From NCBI RefSeq assembly GCF_018531495.1, contig NZ_JAHDTI010000002.1, positions 1,054,001 through 1,118,000 on the forward strand: 64,000 bases of DNA. The letters run 5' to 3'. The stretch is from Nonomuraea sediminis (GTDB lineage Bacteria; Actinomycetota; Actinomycetes; Streptosporangiales; Streptosporangiaceae). Of this stretch, positions 51,658-59,392 are shown one piece after another (position 1 is the stretch's first letter; each line of letters begins with the position of its first letter). The position numbers and the translations under genes are program-made. The notes beneath the pieces are model-generated. The model worked only from the letters and a program-made list of their open reading frames with translations. It had not been told where the DNA came from and made no database searches.

Positions 51658-51858
51658 GAGCCACGACCCGCTCGCCCTGAAGATCACCAAGGGCGGCAAG
51701 CCCGTCACCGACCTACAGCCCTACTGGACACCTACGCTCACCTCACCTCCTTCCACGAGACAGACATGGCCTTCGCACGCCTTCACCCCGAGGACGGGGC
51801 CGATGGCGACATGGGCGGCCCCGAGCTGCCAAGCCCGGTAACCGGCGGATGTTCTTGA
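51658..51858 (+). pseudogene. C-terminal fragment of a secreted/lipoprotein family, frameshifted
   Basis: The first frame reads DPLALKITKGGKPVTDLQPYW. The match then continues in another frame as YAHLTSFHETDMAFARLHPEDG to a stop. The pattern GGKPVTDLQPYL followed by HLxP belongs to a family of actinomycete copper/heavy-metal-associated surface proteins. The N-terminal part is missing. Confidence 0.55.
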
Positions 51859-51948
51859 ACCGGCGGCGAGCTCTACGCTGCCGCGCTGACGCTGGAGGTC
51901 TCCTGACTCGCGCCGCCCCGACGGGCAGGTGCCCCGCGCGCTGGGCGG

Positions 51949-52722
51949 TCACCGGCGCGTGGCCGCGGCAACGAACAGCGGGACGGCGAGGAACAAGCGC
52001 CCGCGCCGACCACGTTCACGCTGCTCGGCGACCCAGGCTTCGGCCTGTGCGTCGCTGATCGCGCCGGCCGAGCGCGCCCCTTCGGCGAGATCGGCCAGCA
52101 CGGGCACGCTCGACGCGTCGGTGAAGATCCAGGTGTGGGCCTCGACGGTGACGTCGGCGAAGCCCGCGTCGAGGAGGAGATTGCGATGGCGGCGGGCGAC
52201 GCGCGGGTCGGCGACCAGGTCGGCGCGAGCGTGCACGATGGTGCGGGTGAGCGCGGCGTCGTCGGCGTCGATGACGAAGGTGTCCCAGTCCTGCCCGATC
52301 AGCACGATGCGCCCGCCGGGGGCGAGCACGCGCCATGCCTCGCCGGCCGCGCGGGCGGGGTCGTCCAGGACGTGGTACACCTTCTCCGCGCGGTAGCCGT
52401 GCAACTCGCCGTCGGCGAAGGGCAACTCGTAGGCGCCCGCCACGCGGAAGTCCGCGGCGGGCCACCGCCCGCCGGCCACGGCGACCATCCGCTCGTCGAG
52501 GTCGACGCCGACCGCCCGCGCGCCCCGCTCGGCCATCTCCGCGACCGCGCGGCCGGACCCGCACCCGACGTCGACCACCGCCGCATCCGGCGCAATACCG
52601 AGCAACTCGTAGGAACGCGCACGTAGTTCGCCCGCCCCGGGAATGTTGTCCCCGATGTCGAGCAGGGCGATGAGCGCGTCGGTGTCGTCGCTGGTACGGC
52701 CTGTCGTCTGAGTCTGGTCCAT
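51949..52722 (-). CDS. Class I SAM-dependent methyltransferase
   Basis: This 257-residue protein has the SAM-binding motif I VVDVGCGSGRAVAEM, an acidic motif II (GVDLDERM) and a later LAPGGRIVLIGQDWD. It belongs to the ubiE/methyltransf_11 type. The substrate is unknown. ATG 52722 has AGGA 8 nt upstream. It is a single gene. Confidence 0.88.
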   Translation of the reverse strand: MDQTQTTGRTSDDTDALIALLDIGDNIPGAGELRARSYELLGIAPDAAVVDVGCGSGRAVAEMAERGARAVGVDLDERMVAVAGGRWPAADFRVAGAYELPFADGELHGYRAEKVYHVLDDPARAAGEAWRVLAPGGRIVLIGQDWDTFVIDADDAALTRTIVHARADLVADPRVARRHRNLLLDAGFADVTVEAHTWIFTDASSVPVLADLAEGARSAGAISDAQAEAWVAEQRERGRRGRLFLAVPLFVAAATRR

Positions 52723-52994
52723 GTCCAAGATCCTGCGACTTCAAGTCCGCTTGAAGTCAAGCGAACCATCCGGGTCGATGACCATTCGAGGGCGGTTCAG
52801 GACGGGCGGACAGTGGCAGGAGATGCCGAAGGAGTTCGGCCGACGGTTTCCGGCAGCGGAGGGACGCCGGTGTCGGTTCAGTCGAACCAGGGTGCATCAC
52901 GCGAAGATCACCGGGATCGGCGCCTACGTCAGCATGCGCCTGATCAAGAGAGGCCCGAGCGCCACCCCCACATGAACAGCACGGCCGTGGACGC
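52723..52994. other. Intergenic stretch with a possible IS5-like trace
   Basis: A plus-strand frame reads RTGGQWQEMPKEFG, which recalls the IS5/DUF4096 motif RTGxxWRxLPxxFG, but the match ends after about 14 residues. No intact gene is present. Confidence 0.35.
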
Positions 52995-53759
52995 TTATGC
53001 CAGCCGGTGGGTCAGGTGGTCGGCTACGCGGAGGGCGTTGGCCATTGCGGTGAGCGCTGGGTTCACCGCTCCGATGCTCGGGAAGAAACTGGTGTCCACG
53101 ACGTAAAGATTGTCGACTTCGCGAGGCCCGCGGAGTGCTCGTCGGAGGCCGACCGGAGCAGGATCTTGGCGCTGTTGGCGGCGCCGGCCGAGATCACGAC
53201 GATGTCGCCTTCCTAGAACTCCTGGACGCCTTGGCGGTTGACCTGCACGTATCTGACGATGCGGCCTGAGGCGTCCGTGACGAGCCGTTCGACCTCGGCG
53301 TTCACCAGGAGCATCACGTTCGGATTGCCGAGCAGCGGCCGTACGGCGATGACGTCGGCGTCGGCCTTGGCAATGCACGAGACATGGGTGGCCGTCGCAG
53401 GACGCGCACCGGATGCACGCGCTCGCGGCCCGGTTGGTCTCGTCGAGAAGGATGCCGCACGGGGCGTGGAACGGGTGGTAGCCACCTTCGGTGAGCGATT
53501 CGGAGATCTCCTGGATCCGCGGCTCGTGGGAGACCGGCGGCCACGGGTAGTCCTTGGAGCAGTGGCCTTCGGTCGGGTCCTCGCCGTGGACACCGTGCTC
53601 CTGGTACATCCACTCGGCCTTGGTGTACCGGGGCTCGAATTCGCCGCCCACGAAGTAGTGGGCCTGCGGCTGGAAAGGCTTCCCGTCGGCGTCGTACCAG
53701 ATGTCGGGGGAGATGTACCGGCCGCTGCCCGCGATGATCACGTCGTAGTGGTCGGCCAT
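52995..53759 (-). pseudogene. GMC-family oxidoreductase pseudogene
   Basis: The frame starts MADHYDVIIAGSG and then jumps by deletion to a mid-protein segment (YISPDIWYDADGKPFQPQAH, YHPFHAPCGILLDE, CIRCASCDGHPC). After a frameshift the sequence continues as PLLGNPNVMLLVNAEVERLVTDASG with an in-frame TAG, then shifts back to the C-terminal GMC motif VVDTSFFPSIGAVNPALTAMANALRVADHL. An FAD-dependent alcohol/sugar oxidoreductase is thus clearly recognisable but broken in several places. Confidence 0.85.
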
Positions 53760-53959
53760 AGCACCACTCTCAAATCGGCCCAAGCGTTCGCATCACCCGT
53801 GCGGGGTGGTCGTCACGCTCCGTGAGATTGAACGGTCGCAGGCCGGGGCAGGAAAGCTTTCGAACCGGCACGATCCCGCTTGACCTGCCGAAACAGGAAG
53901 CAGTGCCGCGACGGCTGACACAAGCCACAAGATCGTCAATTGGTTTCGAGGACGGTGTC

Positions 53960-54151
53960 ATGTCCCGCACGGAGAAGTCCAAGAGCCCGCTGATCACCGG
54001 CGCTGTCCTGGTCACGGCCGGTGCCCTGATCTCCCTGAGAGGCGCCGCCATGCTCGGGATGCACGCGACGAAGCGTCCGCGCGAGGTGGCCAGGCACCAG
54101 TGGGCCAAGATCCGTGCCGGCGCGGCCGCCTGGCGCACCACCGAGCGCTGA
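53960..54151 (+). CDS. Small one-pass membrane protein
   Basis: This 63-residue protein has a charged head (MSRTEKSKS), one membrane segment (PLITGAVLVTAGALISLRGAAML) and a basic tail. GAGGA lies 8 nt upstream of ATG 53960. It ends 19 bp before cydA and may be co-transcribed with it, which suggests an accessory to the oxidase. It has no similarity I recognise to CydX. Confidence 0.55.
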   Translation: MSRTEKSKSPLITGAVLVTAGALISLRGAAMLGMHATKRPREVARHQWAKIRAGAAAWRTTER

Positions 54152-54170
54152 CGCGCAGGTCGAGCGGCAG

Positions 54171-55559
54171 ATGAACGTCGACCTCGCGCGGTTGCAGTTC
54201 GCCTTCACCACGATCAACCACTTCATCTTCGTCCCGATCTCGATCGGGCTGGGATTTCTCACCGCGATCCTGCAGACGGCGTGGTTCCGCACCAAGCGTG
54301 AGGACTATCTGCGCCTGACCCGGTTCTTCGGCACTCTGCTGGTCATCAACATCGCGATCGGTGTCGTCAGCGGCATCGTCGAGGAGTTCCAGTTCGGGAT
54401 GAACTGGTCGGCCTTCTCGCGCCTTGTCGGCAACGTCTTCGGGGCGCCGCTCGCGATGGAGGGGCTCGGCGCGTTCTTCATGGAATCGACGTTCCTCGGC
54501 GTGTGGCTGTTCGGCTGGGACAGGCTGCCGCCCCGGCTGCACCTGCTGTCGATCTGGCTGGTGGCGTTCGGCGGCATCCTGTCGGCGGCGTTCATCATGG
54601 CCGCCAACTCGTGGATGCAGCATCCCGTGGGCTACGCGATCAACGCCACGACCGGCATGCCGTACCTGACCGACATCTGGGCGCTGCTGGTGAATCCGGT
54701 GTTCCTGTGGGGGTACGCGAAGGCCGTGCTGGCCTCGCTCGTCACCGGCGCGGTCATCATGCTGGCGGTATCGGCCTGGCAGCTGCGGCGCGGCAAGACT
54801 CCCGAGGTGTTCGCCCGCTCCGCGCGGATCTCGCTCATCGTGCTGGTTCCTGCGATGTTCCTCACGATGGTGGTGGGCGACGCACTTGGGGTGGTCGAGG
54901 GCAAGTACCAGCCCATGAAGATCGCGGCCGCCGAGGCCCAGTGGGAGACGTGCCAGCCGTGCTCGTTCTCGCTGTTCCAGATCGGCGGGGGCAAGGAGGA
55001 CCAGAACCCGGTAAAGATCATCTCTGTTCCGCACGTGCTGTCCGTGCTGGCCACCAACACGTGGAACGGCAAGGTGGTGGGCCTGAACGAGCTGCAGGAG
55101 CAGTACACCCAGCAGTACGGGCCCGGCGACTACGTCCCGAACGTCTTCATCCAGTACTGGTCGATGCGGGTGATGGCCTACGCCGGAGGGCTGGTCCTCC
55201 TGCTGGGCCTGTGGGGGCTGTGGCTGAGCCGCAAGAAGAAGCTGGCCCGCTCCTCCAGATTCCTGTGGCTGGCGACATGGGCGTGCGTGCTCCCGTTCGT
55301 CATGAACACCGCGGGCTGGCTGCTGACCGAGAGCGGCCGGCAGCCCTGGATCGTCCAGGGGATCATGCTGACCAAGGACGGGATCTCGCAGTCCGTCAGC
55401 ACGGCAGAGACGGCGATCTCGCTGGTGGGCTTCGTCCTGCTCTACGCGATCCTCGGCACGATCTTCCTCTTCCTGATGTTGCGGTACGCCCGCGAGCAAC
55501 TCCCGCCGCCCCGCGCGGAGGCCGACATGGACGGCCCGCTACCGGCCATCCAGTATTGA
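54171..55559 (+). CDS. cydA: Cytochrome bd-type quinol oxidase subunit I
   Basis: This 462-residue membrane protein aligns with CydA along its length. The heme b595 His is present (His17 in TTINHFIF), as are the proton-channel acidic residues in AMEGLGAFFMESTF, the Met ligand in SMRVM and the quinol motif GRQPW. The Q-loop is short. In the segment equivalent to NPVAQVKFVHTVASG of E. coli this protein reads NPVFLWGYAKAVLAS, so the b558 axial His186 is replaced by Lys184. It reduces oxygen with electrons from (mena)quinol if the hemes assemble. ATG 54171 is chosen by homology. Confidence 0.9.
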   Translation: MNVDLARLQFAFTTINHFIFVPISIGLGFLTAILQTAWFRTKREDYLRLTRFFGTLLVINIAIGVVSGIVEEFQFGMNWSAFSRLVGNVFGAPLAMEGLGAFFMESTFLGVWLFGWDRLPPRLHLLSIWLVAFGGILSAAFIMAANSWMQHPVGYAINATTGMPYLTDIWALLVNPVFLWGYAKAVLASLVTGAVIMLAVSAWQLRRGKTPEVFARSARISLIVLVPAMFLTMVVGDALGVVEGKYQPMKIAAAEAQWETCQPCSFSLFQIGGGKEDQNPVKIISVPHVLSVLATNTWNGKVVGLNELQEQYTQQYGPGDYVPNVFIQYWSMRVMAYAGGLVLLLGLWGLWLSRKKKLARSSRFLWLATWACVLPFVMNTAGWLLTESGRQPWIVQGIMLTKDGISQSVSTAETAISLVGFVLLYAILGTIFLFLMLRYAREQLPPPRAEADMDGPLPAIQY

Positions 55560-55566
55560 GGCGCCA

Positions 55567-56586
55567 GTGGATCTCGTCACGTTCTGGTTCATCGTCATCA
55601 CCTTTCTGTGGACGGGCTTCTTCGTGCTGGAGGGGTTCGACTTCGGCGTCGGCATGCTGCACGAGTTCGTGGGCCGTGACGAACCCGGCCGCAGGGCCGC
55701 CATCAACACCATCGGGCCGCTCTGGGACGCCAACGAGGTCTGGCTGATCGTGGCCGGGGCCGCGATGTTCGCCGCGTTCCCCGGGTGGTACGCGACCATG
55801 TTCTCCGGCCTCTATCTGGCGCTGGCGCTGTTGCTGGCGGCCGTGATCCTGCGCGGGGTGTCCTTCGAGTACCGGGCCAAGCACCCCTCGGCCCGCTGGC
55901 GCCGCGGCTGGGACGGCCTTCTCACGGCGGCGAGCTTCCTGGCCCCGTTCCTGATCGGCGTGGCACTCGGCGATCTGCTGTACGGCCTGCCGATCGACGC
56001 CGAGCAGGAGTTCACCGGGTCGTTCTGGGATCTGCTCCAGCCGTACGCACTGGTCACCGGGTTCGCCGTGATGATGATGTGCATGCTGCACGGCGCGACG
56101 TTCCTGGCGCTGAAGACCACGGACGACGTGCGCGCACGGGCGGGACGCCTGGCCCGCTTCATCGGCCCGGTCACCGTCGTGGCCGTCATCGCGTTCGTGG
56201 TGCTGACGCACGTCGGCACGGAGAAGGGCCACGCGCTCAACGCGATCGAAGTGCTGGCCGTCGTGGCCGCCGTCGCCGCCACCGTGTTCGTCTACCTGCG
56301 TCGCGAACGGCCGGCGTTCGCCGCCACCACGGTCACCATCGCGTCCGGCATCATCACGATCTTCGTCGACCTGTATCCCAACGTGATGGTGTCCAGCACG
56401 AACGCGATGTACAACCTCACGGTGCACAACACGGCGTCGCCGCCCTACTCGCTCAAGGTCCTGACGGTCGTCGGCGTCGTCATGCTGCCGATCGTGCTGG
56501 CCTATCAGGCGTGGACCTATTACGTCTTCCGCCGGCGGGTCAGCAGGAACGAGTTCCTCACGGAGGCGGCGCCGGAGAACGGGTAG
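55567..56586 (+). CDS. cydB: Cytochrome bd-type oxidase subunit II
   Basis: This 339-residue membrane protein begins with GTG (DLVTFWFIVITFLWTGFFVLEGFDFGVG), the typical CydB opening, followed by GPLWDANEVWLIVAGAAMFAAFP and eight to nine helices. It is the partner of the upstream subunit, 7 bp away. No cydDC exporter genes follow. The 3' end overlaps the convergent NDH-2 gene by 29 bp. Confidence 0.93.
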   Translation: MDLVTFWFIVITFLWTGFFVLEGFDFGVGMLHEFVGRDEPGRRAAINTIGPLWDANEVWLIVAGAAMFAAFPGWYATMFSGLYLALALLLAAVILRGVSFEYRAKHPSARWRRGWDGLLTAASFLAPFLIGVALGDLLYGLPIDAEQEFTGSFWDLLQPYALVTGFAVMMMCMLHGATFLALKTTDDVRARAGRLARFIGPVTVVAVIAFVVLTHVGTEKGHALNAIEVLAVVAAVAATVFVYLRRERPAFAATTVTIASGIITIFVDLYPNVMVSSTNAMYNLTVHNTASPPYSLKVLTVVGVVMLPIVLAYQAWTYYVFRRRVSRNEFLTEAAPENG

Positions 56587-57901
56587 CCGGCGGCGCGTAC
56601 ACGTCTCGCTGGATGTCGATCCGCTCGGTGGTGAAGGCCCTTTCACGGCGGACGCCGCGGACGAAGGCGAGCCACCAGGGGAACAGCGTGGCGATGCGAT
56701 TGCGGTAGCCGGTGAGGAAGGCGAGGTGGATGAACAGCCAGATGCACCAGCCGGGGAAGCCGCCGACCTTCAGCGGTCCCGCCGACACGACCGCGTCGCC
56801 GCGGGCGATGTAGGCGGCCGAACCGAGGTCGCGGTACGTGAACGGTTTGTGCACGGGCTTCCCCGCCGCTCGCTGCTTGAGGCGGTGCCCGGTGTACAGG
56901 CCGGTCTGCATCGCCACCTCCGCGACGCCGGGCAGGTCGTCCAGGTTCATCATGTCGCCGATGACGGAGATCTCGGGATGGCCGGGAACCGTCAGGTCCT
57001 TCTCGACGATGATCCGGCCGGCCCTGTCGGTCTTCGCGCCTGTGGCCGCGGCGAGCGCGCGCGCCACGGGGGGCGCCTCGACGCCTGCCGTCCACAGCAC
57101 CGTCCTGGCGTCGTACCGCGTCGTCTGCCCGGCGCGGTCCTTGACGAGCACTCCCTTCTCGTCCACCTGGGTGACGAGCGAGTTCATGTGCAGCTCGACG
57201 CCCATCTTGAGCAACGTGTCCGCGGCCTTCTTCGACAGGGCGGTTCCGAACATGGCCAGCGGCGCGTCGCCGCCGTCGAAGAGCAGGACCCGGGCCTCCT
57301 CCGGCTGGATGGTCCGGAATTCCGAGCGAAGCGTCTTGGTGGCGAGTTCGCGGATCTGGCCCGCCAGCTCGACCCCGGTCGGGCCGGCTCCCACGAGCGC
57401 GAACGTCAACCATTCGCGCCGCTCCTCCGCGGTCCGCGCAGTCTGTGCCATCTCGAACGCGCCGAAGAGCCGGCGGCGGATGGCCAGCGCGTCCGAGACC
57501 GTCTTCATGCCGGGAGCCCAGCGGGCGAATTCCTCGTGGCCGAAGTACGACTGCCGCACCCCGGCCGCCACGATCAGGTCGTCGTAGGCGAACTCCAGGC
57601 GGTCACCGCCCACGCGCTCGGCGATGACGCGCCGGCCGGCCGTATCGAAATCGACCACTTCGGCCAGCACACAGTCGACGTTCTGGTGCTTCTTGAGCAG
57701 GCCTCGCAGCGGCGTGGCGATCTTTCCCTCCGACAGGATCCCGGTCGCGCACTGGTAGAGCAGCGGCTGGAACACGTGGTGCTGGGAACGGTCGATCAGG
57801 GTCACCGCCACCTCGGCGCCCCTCAGCTCGCGTGCCGCGAACAGGCCGGCGAACCCGCCGCCCACGATCACGACGCGCCGTCGGCCGGATGGCTCGGTCA
57901 T
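56558..57901 (-). CDS. ndh: Type II NADH dehydrogenase (NDH-2)
   Basis: This 447-residue flavoprotein has the FAD site RRVVIVGGGFAGLFAARELR, the NADH site FALVGAGPTGVELAGQI and the third motif ISVIGDMMNLDDLPGVAEVAMQTG. A C-terminal amphipathic segment would bind the membrane. It passes electrons from NADH to menaquinone without pumping protons and could feed the neighbouring bd oxidase. GGAGGACG precedes ATG 57901. Confidence 0.92.
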   Translation of the reverse strand: MTEPSGRRRVVIVGGGFAGLFAARELRGAEVAVTLIDRSQHHVFQPLLYQCATGILSEGKIATPLRGLLKKHQNVDCVLAEVVDFDTAGRRVIAERVGGDRLEFAYDDLIVAAGVRQSYFGHEEFARWAPGMKTVSDALAIRRRLFGAFEMAQTARTAEERREWLTFALVGAGPTGVELAGQIRELATKTLRSEFRTIQPEEARVLLFDGGDAPLAMFGTALSKKAADTLLKMGVELHMNSLVTQVDEKGVLVKDRAGQTTRYDARTVLWTAGVEAPPVARALAAATGAKTDRAGRIIVEKDLTVPGHPEISVIGDMMNLDDLPGVAEVAMQTGLYTGHRLKQRAAGKPVHKPFTYRDLGSAAYIARGDAVVSAGPLKVGGFPGWCIWLFIHLAFLTGYRNRIATLFPWWLAFVRGVRRERAFTTERIDIQRDVYAPPATRSPAPPP

Positions 57902-57921
57902 CGCGTCCTCCGGTCCCTCGC

Positions 57922-59295
57922 TCAGCCCTCGGGGTCGTGCCAGGTGCTCTGACCGGGCAGCAGCAGGTCGGCCTCCTTGGGGCCCCACGTTCCCCGGGCG
58001 TACGGATACACGGGCGTGACGTCGCCGAGGATCGGACCGACGACATTCCACGCCGCCTCGACGGTGTCCTGCCGGGCGAACAGCCAGCGTTCGCCGGACA
58101 GTGCCGCGCCGATGAGCCGGTCGTACGGGCGCATGTCGGAACCGGGAGCCTGCGCGAAGCTCAGTTCTTCCGGCTGAGGTTCCATGCCGCCGCCGGGCTT
58201 CTTCCCCAGGACCCCGAGGCCGACCGCGGTCTCCGGCCAGATACGGAACCGCAGCGAGTTGGAGGTGCGGGCGCCGATACCGAACACGTCGTAGGGCGGC
58301 CGCCGGAAGCGGATGTCGACCTCGGTGGCGGTGACCGGCATGCACTTCCCGGCTCTGATCAGGATCGGGACGTCGGCCCATCGCCAGTTGTCCACGGCGA
58401 GCCGGACGGCGACGTAGGACTCCGTCGTGGATCCCGGCTCCACGCCGTCCACGTCGTGATACCCCTCGTGTTGGCCGCGCACGATGTCGTCAGGACGCAG
58501 CGGGCGGATCGCGGATATCGCCCGCGCCTTGGCGTCCCGCCAGGACTCCTGACCCGCTCCGTCCGGCGGCTCGGCCAGTACGGTCGCCAGCACCTGGAGC
58601 ATGTGGTTCTGGACCACGTCCCTGATCGCGCCCGTCCGGTCGTAGAACCGGCCGCGGTCGTCGACGCCGAAGGCCTCGGCCATCGTGATCTGGATCTGCT
58701 CGACGTAGGTGCGGTTGAGCAGCGGTTCGAAGATCGCGTTGGCGAAGCGCGTGAACATGACGTTCTCCACGGGATCGAAGGCCAGCCAGTCGTCCACCCG
58801 GAAGATCGCCTCTTCAGGGAAGTACGTGCGCATGGTCTCGTTGAGTGCCCGGGAGCTGGCCAGGTCGGTGCCGAACGGCTTCTCGACCATCACCAAAGAG
58901 CCCTCGCTACGGCCGGCGGTGGCGATCCCTTGAGCGATGCGTCCGAACAGCGGCGGCGGGACCTCCAGGTAGAACAGGAGGCGCCCGCCCGCCCCGGCCT
59001 CATCCGACATCGCCTGGTAGGTGGCGTCGTCGCCGAGGTCGCCGTCGACGTAGCGGAGCAGGCCGAGCATCTTGCGGGCGGCCTCCCCCTCAGGATCGAT
59101 GTCGTTGTGCCTCAGCGACGCCTCCGCGTACGCGCGGAACTGCTCCAGCCCCCAGCCGCTCTTGGCCACCCCGACCACGGGCACGTCGAGGACGCCCCGC
59201 TCGACCAGGCCGACCAGGGCCGGAAACGTCTCGATCTTGGCCAGGTCACCGGTCGCTCCGAAGATCACCAGAGCATCGGCTCCATCAGCTGCCAT
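57922..59295 (-). CDS. Divergent glucose-6-phosphate dehydrogenase-like protein
   Basis: This 457-residue protein has the NADP site IFGATGDLAK, EKPFG (138-142), the base-bearing NHMLQVL (His231) and IRAGKCM, so it belongs to the G6PDH family. The substrate motif DHYLGKE, with its phosphate-binding His and Lys, reads DDWLAFD here (168-174). The enzyme may use another sugar substrate or be inactive on glucose-6-phosphate. GGAGGAG precedes ATG 59295. It lies 20 bp upstream of the NDH-2 gene on the same strand. Confidence 0.82.
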   Translation of the reverse strand: MAADGADALVIFGATGDLAKIETFPALVGLVERGVLDVPVVGVAKSGWGLEQFRAYAEASLRHNDIDPEGEAARKMLGLLRYVDGDLGDDATYQAMSDEAGAGGRLLFYLEVPPPLFGRIAQGIATAGRSEGSLVMVEKPFGTDLASSRALNETMRTYFPEEAIFRVDDWLAFDPVENVMFTRFANAIFEPLLNRTYVEQIQITMAEAFGVDDRGRFYDRTGAIRDVVQNHMLQVLATVLAEPPDGAGQESWRDAKARAISAIRPLRPDDIVRGQHEGYHDVDGVEPGSTTESYVAVRLAVDNWRWADVPILIRAGKCMPVTATEVDIRFRRPPYDVFGIGARTSNSLRFRIWPETAVGLGVLGKKPGGGMEPQPEELSFAQAPGSDMRPYDRLIGAALSGERWLFARQDTVEAAWNVVGPILGDVTPVYPYARGTWGPKEADLLLPGQSTWHDPEG

Positions 59296-59392
59296 CTCAG
59301 CTCCTCCGTCGGCCAGCACGGCACGTCCTCCCATCAGATCGCGGCCCGTAGCGGCTGCCATCCCTCGTGGCGGGTGAGGGCGGGCGGGCAGT

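Noticed and set aside
52790..52870. IS5 transposase fragment
   Set aside because: Only about 14 residues resemble the motif and no terminal repeats or catalytic residues are visible, so it is noted but not called as an element.
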